Origin: Pollutimonas nitritireducens
GTDB lineage: Bacteria; Pseudomonadota; Gammaproteobacteria; Burkholderiales; Burkholderiaceae_B
DNA length: 64,000 bases
Direction of reading: 5' to 3'
Assembly (NCBI RefSeq): GCF_002849615.1
Contig: NZ_PDNV01000001.1
Location: 186,001-250,000, forward strand
The position numbers and the translations under genes were made by a program. The notes under the pieces were generated by a model, which was given only the letters and a program-made list of their open reading frames with translations, searched no databases and was not told where the DNA came from. This document shows positions 44,994 to 53,455 of the stretch, piece after piece; position 1 is the stretch's first letter, and every line of letters starts with the position of its first letter.

Positions 44994-45775
44994 GCAGGGC
45001 CCGATGACAGCTCAAGAACGCCGCTGCCGTCTTTCAAGGCTATCCCGGTCAATTGCAGCCGGCGTGCTTCAGCGCATAACCACCATAAGCGGCGCGCGGC
45101 TTCATCGTACGCAAGCCCTTGCGGCCTGACGTTGGATATGCAATTTCGCTGGGCATCGGTGCATCCGCGGTGTGGCTCCCAGGTCACATACATGCCAAGA
45201 CTGTCAGGCGAACTCAGGCCGGGACGCTCGCCGATGAGCATGACGCTTATGCGGGCACCCAGGATCTGGCCAATTTCGTCACCTAACGCCACCCTGGCCT
45301 GCGTCGCGATCACCACAGGACCAAGCACCCAATCCGCCGGCGCGCGCCCCACGATTTCAGAAATCAACGGACGGACATGCCGTGAAATAGCAGTCGAAGA
45401 CAAGCCGTCCGCCACGATAAGCAGAAGGTCACAGGCGGCATGGCAAGTACGCTGTCTGCCTGTATAGTCGCGCAGAACGTCCGCACTCTCCGGTGTCAAT
45501 TGCCGACCCAGGTCCGGTCGGGCGAGATACGTGGCCCGGTCAGGTGCCGCGCTGCGGACATTCAAGGCCTTCAAGCCGTCCCGCTCCAGTGCTGTGCGCA
45601 TTGCGTCCGCATCGAGCGCGGCGTGTACTGCGACGCGTGCCTGCGCATGGGCGTAGTCGAAGCGCAGCACCTCCGCCGTGGGGATGCTGTTTCCGGCACG
45701 TCCCAGGGCAAGGCGCGCCCTTGTGTACCGTCGCAGGTCCATCCAGGGATCTTCGTCAACCGGTGTCTTGGACAT
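44990..45775 (-). CDS. eutC: Ethanolamine ammonia-lyase, light chain
   Basis: From the ATG at 45775 the product is 261 aa. Landmarks are DLRRYTRARLALGRAG near residue 12, DYAHAQARVAVHAALD, DLLLIVADGLSSTAI near residue 117 and ISVMLIGERPGLSSPDSLG near residue 180, the segment near the cobalamin site. With EutB it converts ethanolamine to acetaldehyde and ammonia using adenosylcobalamin. It starts 11 bp after eutB. Confidence 0.94.
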   Translation of the reverse strand: MSKTPVDEDPWMDLRRYTRARLALGRAGNSIPTAEVLRFDYAHAQARVAVHAALDADAMRTALERDGLKALNVRSAAPDRATYLARPDLGRQLTPESADVLRDYTGRQRTCHAACDLLLIVADGLSSTAISRHVRPLISEIVGRAPADWVLGPVVIATQARVALGDEIGQILGARISVMLIGERPGLSSPDSLGMYVTWEPHRGCTDAQRNCISNVRPQGLAYDEAARRLWWLCAEARRLQLTGIALKDGSGVLELSSGPA

Positions 45776-45786
45776 GATGTACCTTG

Positions 45787-47181
45787 TCAGAATCGAAAAC
45801 CAAGCCGGCGCAATGCGCCCAGCGCCGGATGCGAAGGTGCAAGCGGCAAGGCGGATCCCGCCGCATCGATCAACTGCATGCGCTGCAGCCATTCCTCGAA
45901 TTCCGGCGCACGTTTCAGGCCCAGCACAGAACGCAGATAAAGGCCGTCGTGAAAAGACGTGCTCTGGTAATTGAGCATAATGTCGTCAGCGCCGGGCACA
46001 CCCATGATGAAGGTCACGCCAGCCACGCCCAGCAAGGTCAGCAATGTGTCCATGTCATCCTGATCCGCCTCGGCGTGGTTGGTATAGCAAATGTCGCAGC
46101 CCAGCGGAAGACCCATCAATTTGCCGCAGAAATGATCTTCCAGCGCGGCCCGGGTTATTTGCTTGCCATCGTAAAGGTATTCCGGCCCTATGAAGCCGAC
46201 AACGGTATTAGACAATAACGGATTGAACGCTCTTGCCACCGCATATGCCCGAGCTTCACAGGTTTGCTGATCCACGCCGTGATGGGCACCCGCAGAGAGA
46301 GCACTGCCCTGTCCCGTTTCGAAATACATGACGTTCTCACCCACCGAGCCACGACGCAGGGACAACGCGGCATCGCGGGCCTCGCCCAATATGCCCAGGT
46401 TGATGCCGAAGCCCGCATTGGCGGCCTCGGTGCCGGCAACGGACTGAAACACGATATCCACAGGAGCCCCCTGCTCGATCATGCGCAGCGTATTGGTGAC
46501 ATGGGTCAACACACAAGATTGGGTCGGAATGCCAAGCCGCGAAATCACTTCGTCCAGCATATGCACCAGCCTGCTGAGGGCCGGAATATTGTCGGTAGCG
46601 GGGTTGATGCCTATTACCGCATCGCCGGCGCCATAAAGCAGACCATCTACGATGGAGGCAGCAATTCCTTGCATATCGTCGGTCGGATGGTTCGGCTGCA
46701 GGCGCACGGCAACGCGGCCCGCAAGTCCCAATGTGTTGCGGAAGCGCGTAATAACCCGACACTTGCGTGCCGCCAGGATCAAGTCCTGGTTACGCATCAG
46801 CTTGCTGACCGCAGCCGCCATTTCAGGGGTTATCCCAGGCCTCAGCTGTTCCAGCGCCGTTTCGCTGGCGAAGCCGGACAGCAACCAGTCCCGAAAGCTG
46901 CCGACTGTAAGGTGAGCGACCACCGCAAAGGCCATGGGATCATGGCTGTCGACGATCAGACGGGTCACTTCGTCGCACTCATACGGGATCAGTGCCTCAT
47001 CAAGAAAGCGCGCAAGTGGCACATCGGCCAGGCACATGCGCGCCGCCATGCGTTCAACGGCGTCACTCGCGGCAATGCCGGCCAGCTCGTCGCCCGAACG
47101 GGCAGGACTTGCCTTGGCCATGAGTTCCCGCAAGTCCGCAAAGGCCCATGTATGGCTATTAACGGTGTGCTGGTATGGCAT
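45787..47181 (-). CDS. eutB: Ethanolamine ammonia-lyase, heavy chain
   Basis: The 464-aa product is a full-length EutB barrel: LNPLxxD-like INPATDNIPALSRLVHMLD near residue 193, LTHVTNTLRMIEQGAPVDIV near residue 225, GINLGILGEARDAAL near residue 253 and GCDICYTNHAEADQDDMD near residue 359. It holds the ethanolamine site and coenzyme B12. No eut microcompartment or eutA reactivase gene is near, so this is the simple two-gene form used for nitrogen supply. Its upstream region contains an ampC remnant and a 16-bp tandem repeat. Confidence 0.95.
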   Translation of the reverse strand: MPYQHTVNSHTWAFADLRELMAKASPARSGDELAGIAASDAVERMAARMCLADVPLARFLDEALIPYECDEVTRLIVDSHDPMAFAVVAHLTVGSFRDWLLSGFASETALEQLRPGITPEMAAAVSKLMRNQDLILAARKCRVITRFRNTLGLAGRVAVRLQPNHPTDDMQGIAASIVDGLLYGAGDAVIGINPATDNIPALSRLVHMLDEVISRLGIPTQSCVLTHVTNTLRMIEQGAPVDIVFQSVAGTEAANAGFGINLGILGEARDAALSLRRGSVGENVMYFETGQGSALSAGAHHGVDQQTCEARAYAVARAFNPLLSNTVVGFIGPEYLYDGKQITRAALEDHFCGKLMGLPLGCDICYTNHAEADQDDMDTLLTLLGVAGVTFIMGVPGADDIMLNYQSTSFHDGLYLRSVLGLKRAPEFEEWLQRMQLIDAAGSALPLAPSHPALGALRRLGFRF

Positions 47182-47217
47182 GTGCCCTGAACCTCGTCGT
47201 TAACCGTAGTTGCGTCG

Positions 47218-47400
47218 TTACGGCGTGAGTTGCATCGTAAGCGCAACGGCCATACCTGGTACATCATGCTCGGCCATGATTGGGCGTATGGCGGTATCGA
47301 CGACATCGCGAAAGCAGGCCGTATCGTCGCCAGCCCAGCTTGCGGTGCAGAGAGCCATGCCGATCAATGCGGCCTGGAGAAGTTTTGGCAAGATAGTCAA
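47218..47400 (-). pseudogene. Truncated class C beta-lactamase gene (ampC remnant)
   Basis: The 60-codon frame encodes a signal peptide (MTILPKLLQAALIGMALCTA) followed by FRDVVDTAIRPIMAEHDVPG and MAVALT, which is the N-terminus of AmpC-type serine beta-lactamases. The homology stops before residue 60, so the whole catalytic domain, including SVSK, YAN and KTG motifs, is absent. The remnant runs toward eutB, and its 3' end must have been removed by a deletion with its junction near 47230. It cannot make an active enzyme. Confidence 0.82.
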
Positions 47401-47426
47401 ATTGACTTATCCTTTTTCAATATTGC

Positions 47427-47521
47427 GCCGGAACGCCGGATCGCCGGAACGCCGGATCGCCGGAACGCCGGATCGCCGGAACGCCGGATCGCCGGAACGC
47501 CGGATCGCCGGAACGCAGGTC
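47427..47521. repeat. 16-bp tandem repeat array upstream of eutB
   Basis: GCCGGAACGCCGGATC is repeated exactly five times (47427-47506) and is followed by one degenerate copy. Each unit is itself two near-identical 8-bp halves. The array sits between the ampC remnant and the divergent VOC gene. Sixteen is not a multiple of three, so no frame stays open by design. Slipped-strand copy changes would alter promoter spacing for either neighbour. Confidence 0.95.
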
Positions 47522-47599
47522 GCCGATGTGGGCCACCATCACCGACCCACAGGCCTGCCCCAAGCAGCGAGAACACCTCTTCGTTAACTGGAGATCACC

Positions 47600-48028
47600 A
47601 TGGAAATTCACGAATTGCATCGCGGCCGCTTGATTGACCACATTCAGCTTATCGTACGCGATTTGGCGGCGAGCGAGAAATTTTACAGCGCTGTCCTTGA
47701 TGTCCTGGACATTCCGATCGGCGGATCGGGGGATGGCTATTTCTGGGCAGACGAACTGGTCGTTTCAACCGCGAATAGTGAGGCAGCGGCTGGCGAGCTG
47801 ACCGGGCGCAACCACCTGGCGTTCCAGGCGCAAGACCGCGCAATGGTCGATGCATTTCACAAAATCGCTCTCAAAAACGGGGGCAAGGATAATGGGGCGC
47901 CGGGGCTGCGTGAATACCATCCTGATTATTACGCGGCGTTTGTACTGGACCCCGACGGTAACAACATCGAAGCGGTATATCACGGTCCGGCCAATCGCAG
48001 CGCCCCCTCCGTAAAGGTGACCTTCTGA
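47600..48028 (+). CDS. Glyoxalase/VOC family protein
   Basis: The 142-aa product is a vicinal-oxygen-chelate protein: IDHIQLIVRDLAASEKFYSA near residue 12 opens the first beta-alpha-beta-beta-beta module, HLAFQAQDRAMVDAFHKIA near residue 73 opens the second, and YYAAFVLDPDGNNIEAVYHG near residue 112 ends it. The metal-ligand pattern (His14, His73, Glu near 126) is plausible for a dioxygenase or isomerase-like enzyme. The substrate is unknown. The start has GGAGA five bases upstream. Confidence 0.85.
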   Translation: MEIHELHRGRLIDHIQLIVRDLAASEKFYSAVLDVLDIPIGGSGDGYFWADELVVSTANSEAAAGELTGRNHLAFQAQDRAMVDAFHKIALKNGGKDNGAPGLREYHPDYYAAFVLDPDGNNIEAVYHGPANRSAPSVKVTF

Positions 48029-48468
48029 AGCCCCAACTTTCTAAAGTGCCATTCGGTTGATGGCCATAAAAAGTAAAGCGCCTGGCCCATAGCGCTAAAA
48101 CGTAAAACTATCCTACTGTGAGCACAGCTTGGCACTTGCGTGCACAGCTCTGTAATCCAGCGGCCCTTACAGGGAGCATTCCACCGGAATGGCCTTCCTG
48201 CCGGAGGCCCGTAGCTGTTGCCATTCCGTAGGTTTTTTACATTTGGTAAGTCGGATATGGGAGTGTCGATGATATGGTCCCTAACACAAAACGCGGCCAC
48301 GACGGGCGCGCAACATTAATAATTCAGACCGTTACACAGCCGTTGATCGAACTCCTCACTCTTCGGGGAGCCGATCGCCGCCAGCGCCAGGACATCCTCA
48401 CTACCGCGAGCTTCAAGCGCGGGAGACCAATTCTGCGTGCTTGTGCGGGCTGTGCCGGCTCAGGACCC
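48029..48468. other. Intergenic region between the VOC gene and the lytic transglycosylase gene
   Basis: This 440-bp stretch holds no supported gene. Two small hairpins lie close together: CATTCC-ACC-GGAATG at 48177-48191 and GGCCTTC at 48191-48197 against 48203-48209; a TTTTTT run follows at about 48233, which could mark the end of the VOC transcript. The open frame continuing upstream from the transglycosylase start has no family resemblance. Confidence 0.5.
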
Positions 48469-49191
48469 ATGAACCTTAAGCAACCTAAAGACATTTTCTC
48501 CGCAGCGCAAGCCTTCACCATTCGTGACGCCCGCCAACTTGTTGTCACACTGATTTTGTTGGCGGCCGCCCTTCTCCCGCCGACTCTCCTGGCCGGGGAG
48601 CTTTATCTGCAAGAGTGGCAACCCTTGACTCAACGGGTCACATTGCAGGTCGAACCACTGGAACCTGGCGGCTATTCCGCCCCAACTCCGCGCTTCCAGC
48701 CACTTGAACCGGATAGTCTGCTGGAAATCGACAATGAAGCAAAGATTCAGGCGCAAACCGAATATCTGGCCGCCAAGTATCGTCGAAGCGAATCGACGAT
48801 ACGCGAATATGTGGAACTGGCCTGGAAAGAAGCAAGCAAGCGCGACGGAATGTCGCCAGAGCTCCTTATCGCCATGATGCAGAAAGAGAGCTCTCTACGT
48901 CCGAAAGTTCAAAGCCGATATGGCGCCCAAGGCCTGATGCAGGTGGTTCGCCGTTGGCATCCCGAAAAGCTGCACCCGTCCGAATCGCTATTCGATCCAG
49001 AGGTGAACATCCGCGTCGGAGCCGATGTGCTGGAAGAGTACCTGGAAAAGGCCGGCGGCAGTCTCAATAAAGCATTAGGAAAATACTCGGGCAATGCACG
49101 AGGCTACGCCACAAGGGTATTGGATGAATCCTATAAGCTCGCTCGCGTCGCTGCCGAAGCGGCGGGCCAGGTGCTGGCATCGAAAGGCTAG
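48469..49191 (+). CDS. Lytic transglycosylase (SLT domain)
   Basis: From the ATG at 48469 the product is 240 aa with one N-terminal hydrophobic segment (LVVTLILLAAALLPPTLLAG, residues 24-43), serving as signal or anchor. The C-terminal half is an SLT lysozyme-like domain with AMMQKESSLRPKVQSRYGAQ near residue 137, whose Glu is the catalytic acid, and GLMQVVRRWHPEKL. It would cleave peptidoglycan in the periplasm, making anhydromuropeptides. No secretion-system genes lie nearby, so a housekeeping or cell-wall role is as likely as a specialised one. Confidence 0.88.
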   Translation: MNLKQPKDIFSAAQAFTIRDARQLVVTLILLAAALLPPTLLAGELYLQEWQPLTQRVTLQVEPLEPGGYSAPTPRFQPLEPDSLLEIDNEAKIQAQTEYLAAKYRRSESTIREYVELAWKEASKRDGMSPELLIAMMQKESSLRPKVQSRYGAQGLMQVVRRWHPEKLHPSESLFDPEVNIRVGADVLEEYLEKAGGSLNKALGKYSGNARGYATRVLDESYKLARVAAEAAGQVLASKG

Positions 49192-49193
49192 CT

Positions 49194-50315
49194 CTAGCCG
49201 TGCGTAAACATCCTGGTGCTGCGCACGCTTTCGGCCAAATCCCACGGCATGGCGTCGCCGAGATCCGCGCAGGCTGTCAGTGCCGCCAGTGCAGGCGCGA
49301 TATCCAGCTGTCGTGACGTCAACCAGGCGTCATCATAATACGTCTGCATATAGCGCTCTCCGCTATCGCACAGGATCGTGACGATCGAACCGCTCTGCCC
49401 GGCCTCGTGCATTTGCCGAGCCAGGTGCAGCGAAGCGATAAAGTTGGTGCCGGTGGAGCCGCCGCTACGCCGTCCCAGGCTGCCATGTAAGTAACGAAGG
49501 GCCGCCAGCGAGGCAACATCAGGCACTTTCACCATGCAGTCGATGACGCTGGGTATGAATGATTTTTCAACGCGGGGCCGTCCGATGCCTTCGATGCGAG
49601 AGCCGTGCTCGTGGGACAAGGTACTGTCGCCCGTAGTATAGGCGTCGAAGAATACTGAATTCTCGGGATCGGCCACGCAAACCCGGGTTTCAAATCCGCG
49701 GTAGCGAATATAGCGTCCTATGGTGGCTGTCGTGCCGCCCGTGCCACAGCTGCAGACCACCCATGTGGGTATGGGGTGTGCCTCTTGTCGCATCTGATTG
49801 AAAATCGACTCGGCAATGTTGTTGTTGCTGCGCCAATCCGTCGCCCGCTCGGCGAAGGTGAACTGATCCATATAATGGCCCCCCAACTCGCGTGCAAGTC
49901 GTTCGGATTCGCCGTAGATTTCGTGCGATTTGTCGACCAAATGGCAGTGTCCGCCGTAGAACTCAATGGCAGCGATTTTCTCGACCGAGGTGCTCCTGGG
50001 TATGACGGCCACGAAAGGCAAGCCGATAAGACGAGCAAAGTAAGCTTCTGACACCGCCGTCGAACCGGATGACGCTTCAATCACTGTACTTTGCTCGTTC
50101 AGCCATCCATTGCACAGCGCATAGAGAAATAATGATCGAGCCAGCCTGTGTTTCAGGCTGCCCGTGGGATGACTGGACTCATCCTTCAGATACAGCTCTA
50201 CCCCTGGATACGCCGGTAGCGCCACGGGAATGAGGTGGGTGTCTGCCGATCGATTGAAATCGGCCTCGATCCTGGCTACGGCCTGTTGCACCCACTTCTG
50301 CTGTGTCATTTTCAT
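49194..50315 (-). CDS. PLP-dependent cysteine desulfhydrase-like enzyme (Cds1 type)
   Basis: From the ATG at 50315 (GGATTA before it) the product is 373 aa. It is a fold-type II PLP enzyme: [18 protein letters not shown] near residue 51 carries the PLP lysine, [20 protein letters not shown] near residue 79 binds substrate and [20 protein letters not shown] near residue 187 binds the phosphate. The [15 protein letters not shown] form and the length match Cds1 L-cysteine desulfhydrases (cysteine to pyruvate, sulfide and ammonia) better than CysK/CysM. The assignment by eye cannot exclude a related beta-replacing enzyme. It converges on the lytic transglycosylase gene. Confidence 0.78.
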   Translation of the reverse strand: MKMTQQKWVQQAVARIEADFNRSADTHLIPVALPAYPGVELYLKDESSHPTGSLKHRLARSLFLYALCNGWLNEQSTVIEASSGSTAVSEAYFARLIGLPFVAVIPRSTSVEKIAAIEFYGGHCHLVDKSHEIYGESERLARELGGHYMDQFTFAERATDWRSNNNIAESIFNQMRQEAHPIPTWVVCSCGTGGTTATIGRYIRYRGFETRVCVADPENSVFFDAYTTGDSTLSHEHGSRIEGIGRPRVEKSFIPSVIDCMVKVPDVASLAALRYLHGSLGRRSGGSTGTNFIASLHLARQMHEAGQSGSIVTILCDSGERYMQTYYDDAWLTSRQLDIAPALAALTACADLGDAMPWDLAESVRSTRMFTHG

Positions 50316-50408
50316 TAATCCAAAATTACGTCTGCTGGACGCCACCGGACGAATCAGCGGCGAACGATATAGTAGCGCCAGACACAGCCGCGCTTGCGGT
50401 TTACCCGC

Positions 50409-52103
50409 CTATCCCATCCACTGACTGACCGGAACGGCCGTATCCTGGAGTTCCTGGGCGATCACGTCAACAAGCGCCGGGCCGTCATGAGCCAGCGCCG
50501 CCTTGATGGCGGAGTCCACATCGGCCGGGTCGGAAACCGTCCATGCCTTGACGCCAAATGCTTCAGCCACTTTGGCATGGTTGGTACGAGTGAAATCGAC
50601 GGAGAAATAGCGCTGCTCGTAGCCTTCCTGCTGGCTCGCCTTGATCCATCCGAAAACGCTGTTCGAGAACACTATCATCTTCAAGGGAATGTTGCGGCGT
50701 ACCAGTGTCTCGAGTTCCCCGCAAGTGAAGCCAAAACTTCCATCGCCCATTACCGAGACAACCACCGAATCGGGTCGTCCAAATGAGGCACCTATGCCAG
50801 CAGCCAACGAAAAGCCCAGTGCACCGTGGGCGCGATTGGTAATGAAGTGGCGGCCGGGGTGATTCGAATTGAAGTACGCGGAAAGATAAGGACAAGGTGT
50901 TCCAGGGTCAGCCACCACCACCGCATGGTCGGGCAGCAGGCGGTTCAAGGCATCGAGCACCCGCTCCGGCTTGATCGGGGTAGACAGTTCGGATGCGAGG
51001 GTCCATAAAGCTTTTTGCTTGGCGCTGCGGGCTGCCTGTGTAATTGCCCGTCCATCCGAAACGGCTGAAGGACGTTGCCCGATACGGTCCGTCACGGCCT
51101 GGTTCAGGAGCATGAGGGCCAGCAAGGCATCGCCAACCAGTGCAACGTCGGTTCGATAATTGGTTCCGATCACCATGGGGTCCGCATCGATATGCAGGAT
51201 GGGAATACTGCGCGCCGGGAACCGCCAGTGTTCCGTCGTCGTCGAGCCTGCACGGCATCCGATGAACAGCACCAGATCCGCCCCCGCGACGACTTCGCGC
51301 GTGGCATCCGTACCGCCATTGGCGCCAATCACCCCCGCGTTCAATGGATGCGTATCGGCAAGGCTGCCCTTGCCGCTGATGGTCGTGCAGACCGGCGCAT
51401 TCAAGATGGTGGCCAACGCATCCAGCGCCTCGCATGCCCCTGACAACACCACACCGCCGCCGCAAATAATGACTGGCGAGCGGGACGCGACCAGTTTTTC
51501 GGCCGCTGTCTCGACATCAGCGGCATTCGGGGCGCTGCGCATCGCGGGAAAGGTATCGTGGCCTTCCTGCGCCCATACCGACGCCGGGTCGATCGTTTGC
51601 TTCTGGACATCGTAAGGCAGGCATATATGGGCCGCGCCTGGCTTGCCCGTGGTCATTGCACGGAATGCGCCACGAACGGCATCGGGAATTTCCTCGACGC
51701 GATTCACGGTGGTATTCCATTTGGTCAGCGGACGATACAAGGATTGCTGATCCAGTTCCGTCAACGGGAACTTGCCCCGCGAGGTCACTGATACGTCCGT
51801 CGTAATTCCTAGAACCGCAATCGACGATTCATTGGCCTCGACAAGCCCGGGCAGCAGATATGTCGCGCCACCGCCGCTCGGGCCCTCGCATACACCGACT
51901 TTATTGGTAACGCGTGCGTACGCGTCTGCCATATAGCCCGCACTGCGCTCGTCACGGGCAAGTATGTGGTCTATGTCATGATCCAGGCGCGCCAATGCGT
52001 CGTAAAAGGGCAAACTGGTGTCGCCGCATAAACCGAAGATATGTTTCACACCATTCAATTGCAGCATGCGGACCAAAGAGTCCGCGCCGTTCATCTTGCT
52101 CAT
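50409..52103 (-). CDS. Thiamine pyrophosphate-dependent decarboxylase/ligase family enzyme
   Basis: The 564-aa product has the three-domain acetolactate-synthase fold: FGLCGDTSLPFYDALARL near residue 23 with the catalytic glutamate in RDERSAGYMADAYAR (near residue 52), a central domain with PVIICGGGVVLSG near residue 213, and the TPP/Mg motif SVMGDGSFGFTCGELETLVR near residue 441 ending in FSN. It differs much from the acetolactate synthase encoded earlier in the window and is of the unassigned oxalyl-CoA decarboxylase/benzoylformate-like type. It is divergent from a GntR regulator across 114 bp, which probably controls it. Confidence 0.85.
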   Translation of the reverse strand: MSKMNGADSLVRMLQLNGVKHIFGLCGDTSLPFYDALARLDHDIDHILARDERSAGYMADAYARVTNKVGVCEGPSGGGATYLLPGLVEANESSIAVLGITTDVSVTSRGKFPLTELDQQSLYRPLTKWNTTVNRVEEIPDAVRGAFRAMTTGKPGAAHICLPYDVQKQTIDPASVWAQEGHDTFPAMRSAPNAADVETAAEKLVASRSPVIICGGGVVLSGACEALDALATILNAPVCTTISGKGSLADTHPLNAGVIGANGGTDATREVVAGADLVLFIGCRAGSTTTEHWRFPARSIPILHIDADPMVIGTNYRTDVALVGDALLALMLLNQAVTDRIGQRPSAVSDGRAITQAARSAKQKALWTLASELSTPIKPERVLDALNRLLPDHAVVVADPGTPCPYLSAYFNSNHPGRHFITNRAHGALGFSLAAGIGASFGRPDSVVVSVMGDGSFGFTCGELETLVRRNIPLKMIVFSNSVFGWIKASQQEGYEQRYFSVDFTRTNHAKVAEAFGVKAWTVSDPADVDSAIKAALAHDGPALVDVIAQELQDTAVPVSQWMG

Positions 52104-52159
52104 TAACTCTCCTTGAGTGCCATCGGCATCAGTATGCGACCCCAGACAATATACATTTA

Positions 52160-52179
52160 AGTATACCTAAATATATACT
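52160..52179. promoter_or_regulatory. Candidate operator between the TPP enzyme gene and its GntR regulator
   Basis: AGTATA-N8-TATACT is a 20-bp inverted repeat in a locally A+T-rich stretch, 39 bp before the regulator start and 57 bp before the TPP enzyme start. Position and form suit a GntR/FCD operator serving both divergent genes. Confidence 0.5.
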
Positions 52180-52217
52180 AAAATTGCGTGGATTTTTCGA
52201 TATACCGACGGATAAAC

Positions 52218-52934
52218 ATGGTCGTCCCCAAACCTATCAAAACCAATGTGAAACCCAGTTCACAGCCTGGCGCCAAACCAAGCCAGCGTGGCCGGGCTGC
52301 GGGCGTATTTGCCGCCCTGCGCAACATGGCAATCTCGTATGAAATGAAGCCGGGCGAGCGCCTGAACGAACTGGAGCTTGCCACGCGTTTCGGCGTCAGC
52401 CGTACACCCATACGCGAGGCGCTGACCCGCCTGGCCAGTGAAGGCCTGTTGGTCGAGTCCACCAGGGGCTACGTACGCAAACCACTGGACGTCCAGGAAA
52501 TGGCTGACCTGTATGAAGCGCGAATGGCAATAGAACGGGAATGCCTGCGGCTGGCATTCGAACGCGCGACCGAACGGCAACTTCAGGACATTTCCGAATT
52601 CCTGGCTGACAGCATGGCGACGCCAGCTACGGCTTCCAGCGAAACACTGGTTGAACTCGATGAAGGCTTTCATCTGCGTATTGCAGACATGGCGCGCAAT
52701 GCGGAGCTCAAGCGTATTCTTGTCAGCCTGAACGAAAGACTGCGCTTCATCCGCTGGATCGACATGGAAAACGTAGGGCGGGAGTCCACCCAGCAAGAGC
52801 ATTCCGACATCGTCGAGGCGCTGGTAAAACGGGATCCCGCCCGCGCGCAAGCCATACTCGCGCAACATATAAGCAGCCGCCGCGAGCGTATCGTTGCGTC
52901 GATCACACAAGGGCTTGCCCGGATCTATCTGTAA
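52218..52934 (+). CDS. GntR-family regulator, FCD subfamily
   Basis: From the ATG at 52218 the product is 238 aa. The winged-helix domain contains ELATRFGVSRTPIREALTRL near residue 52, and the FCD domain has YEARMAIERECLRLAFE, ELDEGFHLRIADMARN and ILAQHISSRRERI, with histidines spaced as in metal-containing FCD proteins. A GTG start at 52188 would add ten residues. It lies divergent to the TPP enzyme gene; a likely model is autoregulation plus control of that gene in response to an organic acid. Confidence 0.92.
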   Translation: MVVPKPIKTNVKPSSQPGAKPSQRGRAAGVFAALRNMAISYEMKPGERLNELELATRFGVSRTPIREALTRLASEGLLVESTRGYVRKPLDVQEMADLYEARMAIERECLRLAFERATERQLQDISEFLADSMATPATASSETLVELDEGFHLRIADMARNAELKRILVSLNERLRFIRWIDMENVGRESTQQEHSDIVEALVKRDPARAQAILAQHISSRRERIVASITQGLARIYL

Positions 52935-53057
52935 TCGCCCCGGGCAGTGAGGGGAATTGACCTCAATCGTGTTCGACCTTATCGTCATGTAGTCCAGGCT
53001 CCCGTCTTCCAACGACCCGCGCCCGGACTGTCCAGGCCTAAACCCAGGAGAACAATG

Positions 53058-53411
53058 ATGAGCTACGTAGAAGGATTTGTTGTCGCCGTACCCGCCGCAA
53101 ACAAAGAGGCCTACCGCAAGCACGCTGAGCAAGCGTCCCAATTGTTCAAGGAGCTCGGCGCCACCCGTTTCGTTGAATGTTGGGGAGACGATGTGCCAGA
53201 GGGCAAGATAACGGATTTCCGCGGGGCCGTGAACGCCAAGGACGATGAAGTCGTGGTATTTAGCTGGCTCGAATATCCTTCCAAAGAGATACGCGACGCC
53301 GCCAACCAGAAGATGATGTCCGACCCCCGCATGAAAGCCATGGCAGAAGAAATGCCCTTCGACGGCAAGCGAATGATATTTGGCGGCTTCGTGCCCATCG
53401 TCGACGTGTGA
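53058..53411 (+). CDS. DUF1428 family protein
   Basis: The 117-aa product begins MSYVEGFVVAVPAANKEAY and contains GATRFVECWGDDVPEGKITD near residue 36 and PFDGKRMIFGGF near residue 101, the full DUF1428 pattern. It is a small ferredoxin-like (dimeric alpha-beta barrel) fold protein of unknown activity. I chose the second of two adjacent ATGs (53055, 53058), because it is seven bases from AGGAG. Confidence 0.9.
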   Translation: MSYVEGFVVAVPAANKEAYRKHAEQASQLFKELGATRFVECWGDDVPEGKITDFRGAVNAKDDEVVVFSWLEYPSKEIRDAANQKMMSDPRMKAMAEEMPFDGKRMIFGGFVPIVDV

Positions 53412-53455
53412 GCGTATCGGCCTTCGTTTCGGCGTTCATAGCGGCGGCGCCCCGC

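Noticed and set aside
47427-47521. CRISPR-like array
   Set aside because: Units are 16 bp, contiguous and without spacers; it is a simple tandem repeat.
48130-48147. Sigma-54-like TGGCACTTGCGTGC in the gap after the VOC gene
   Set aside because: GG to GC spacing is nine, not ten, bases and the -12 element is poor; no gene starts at a fitting distance.
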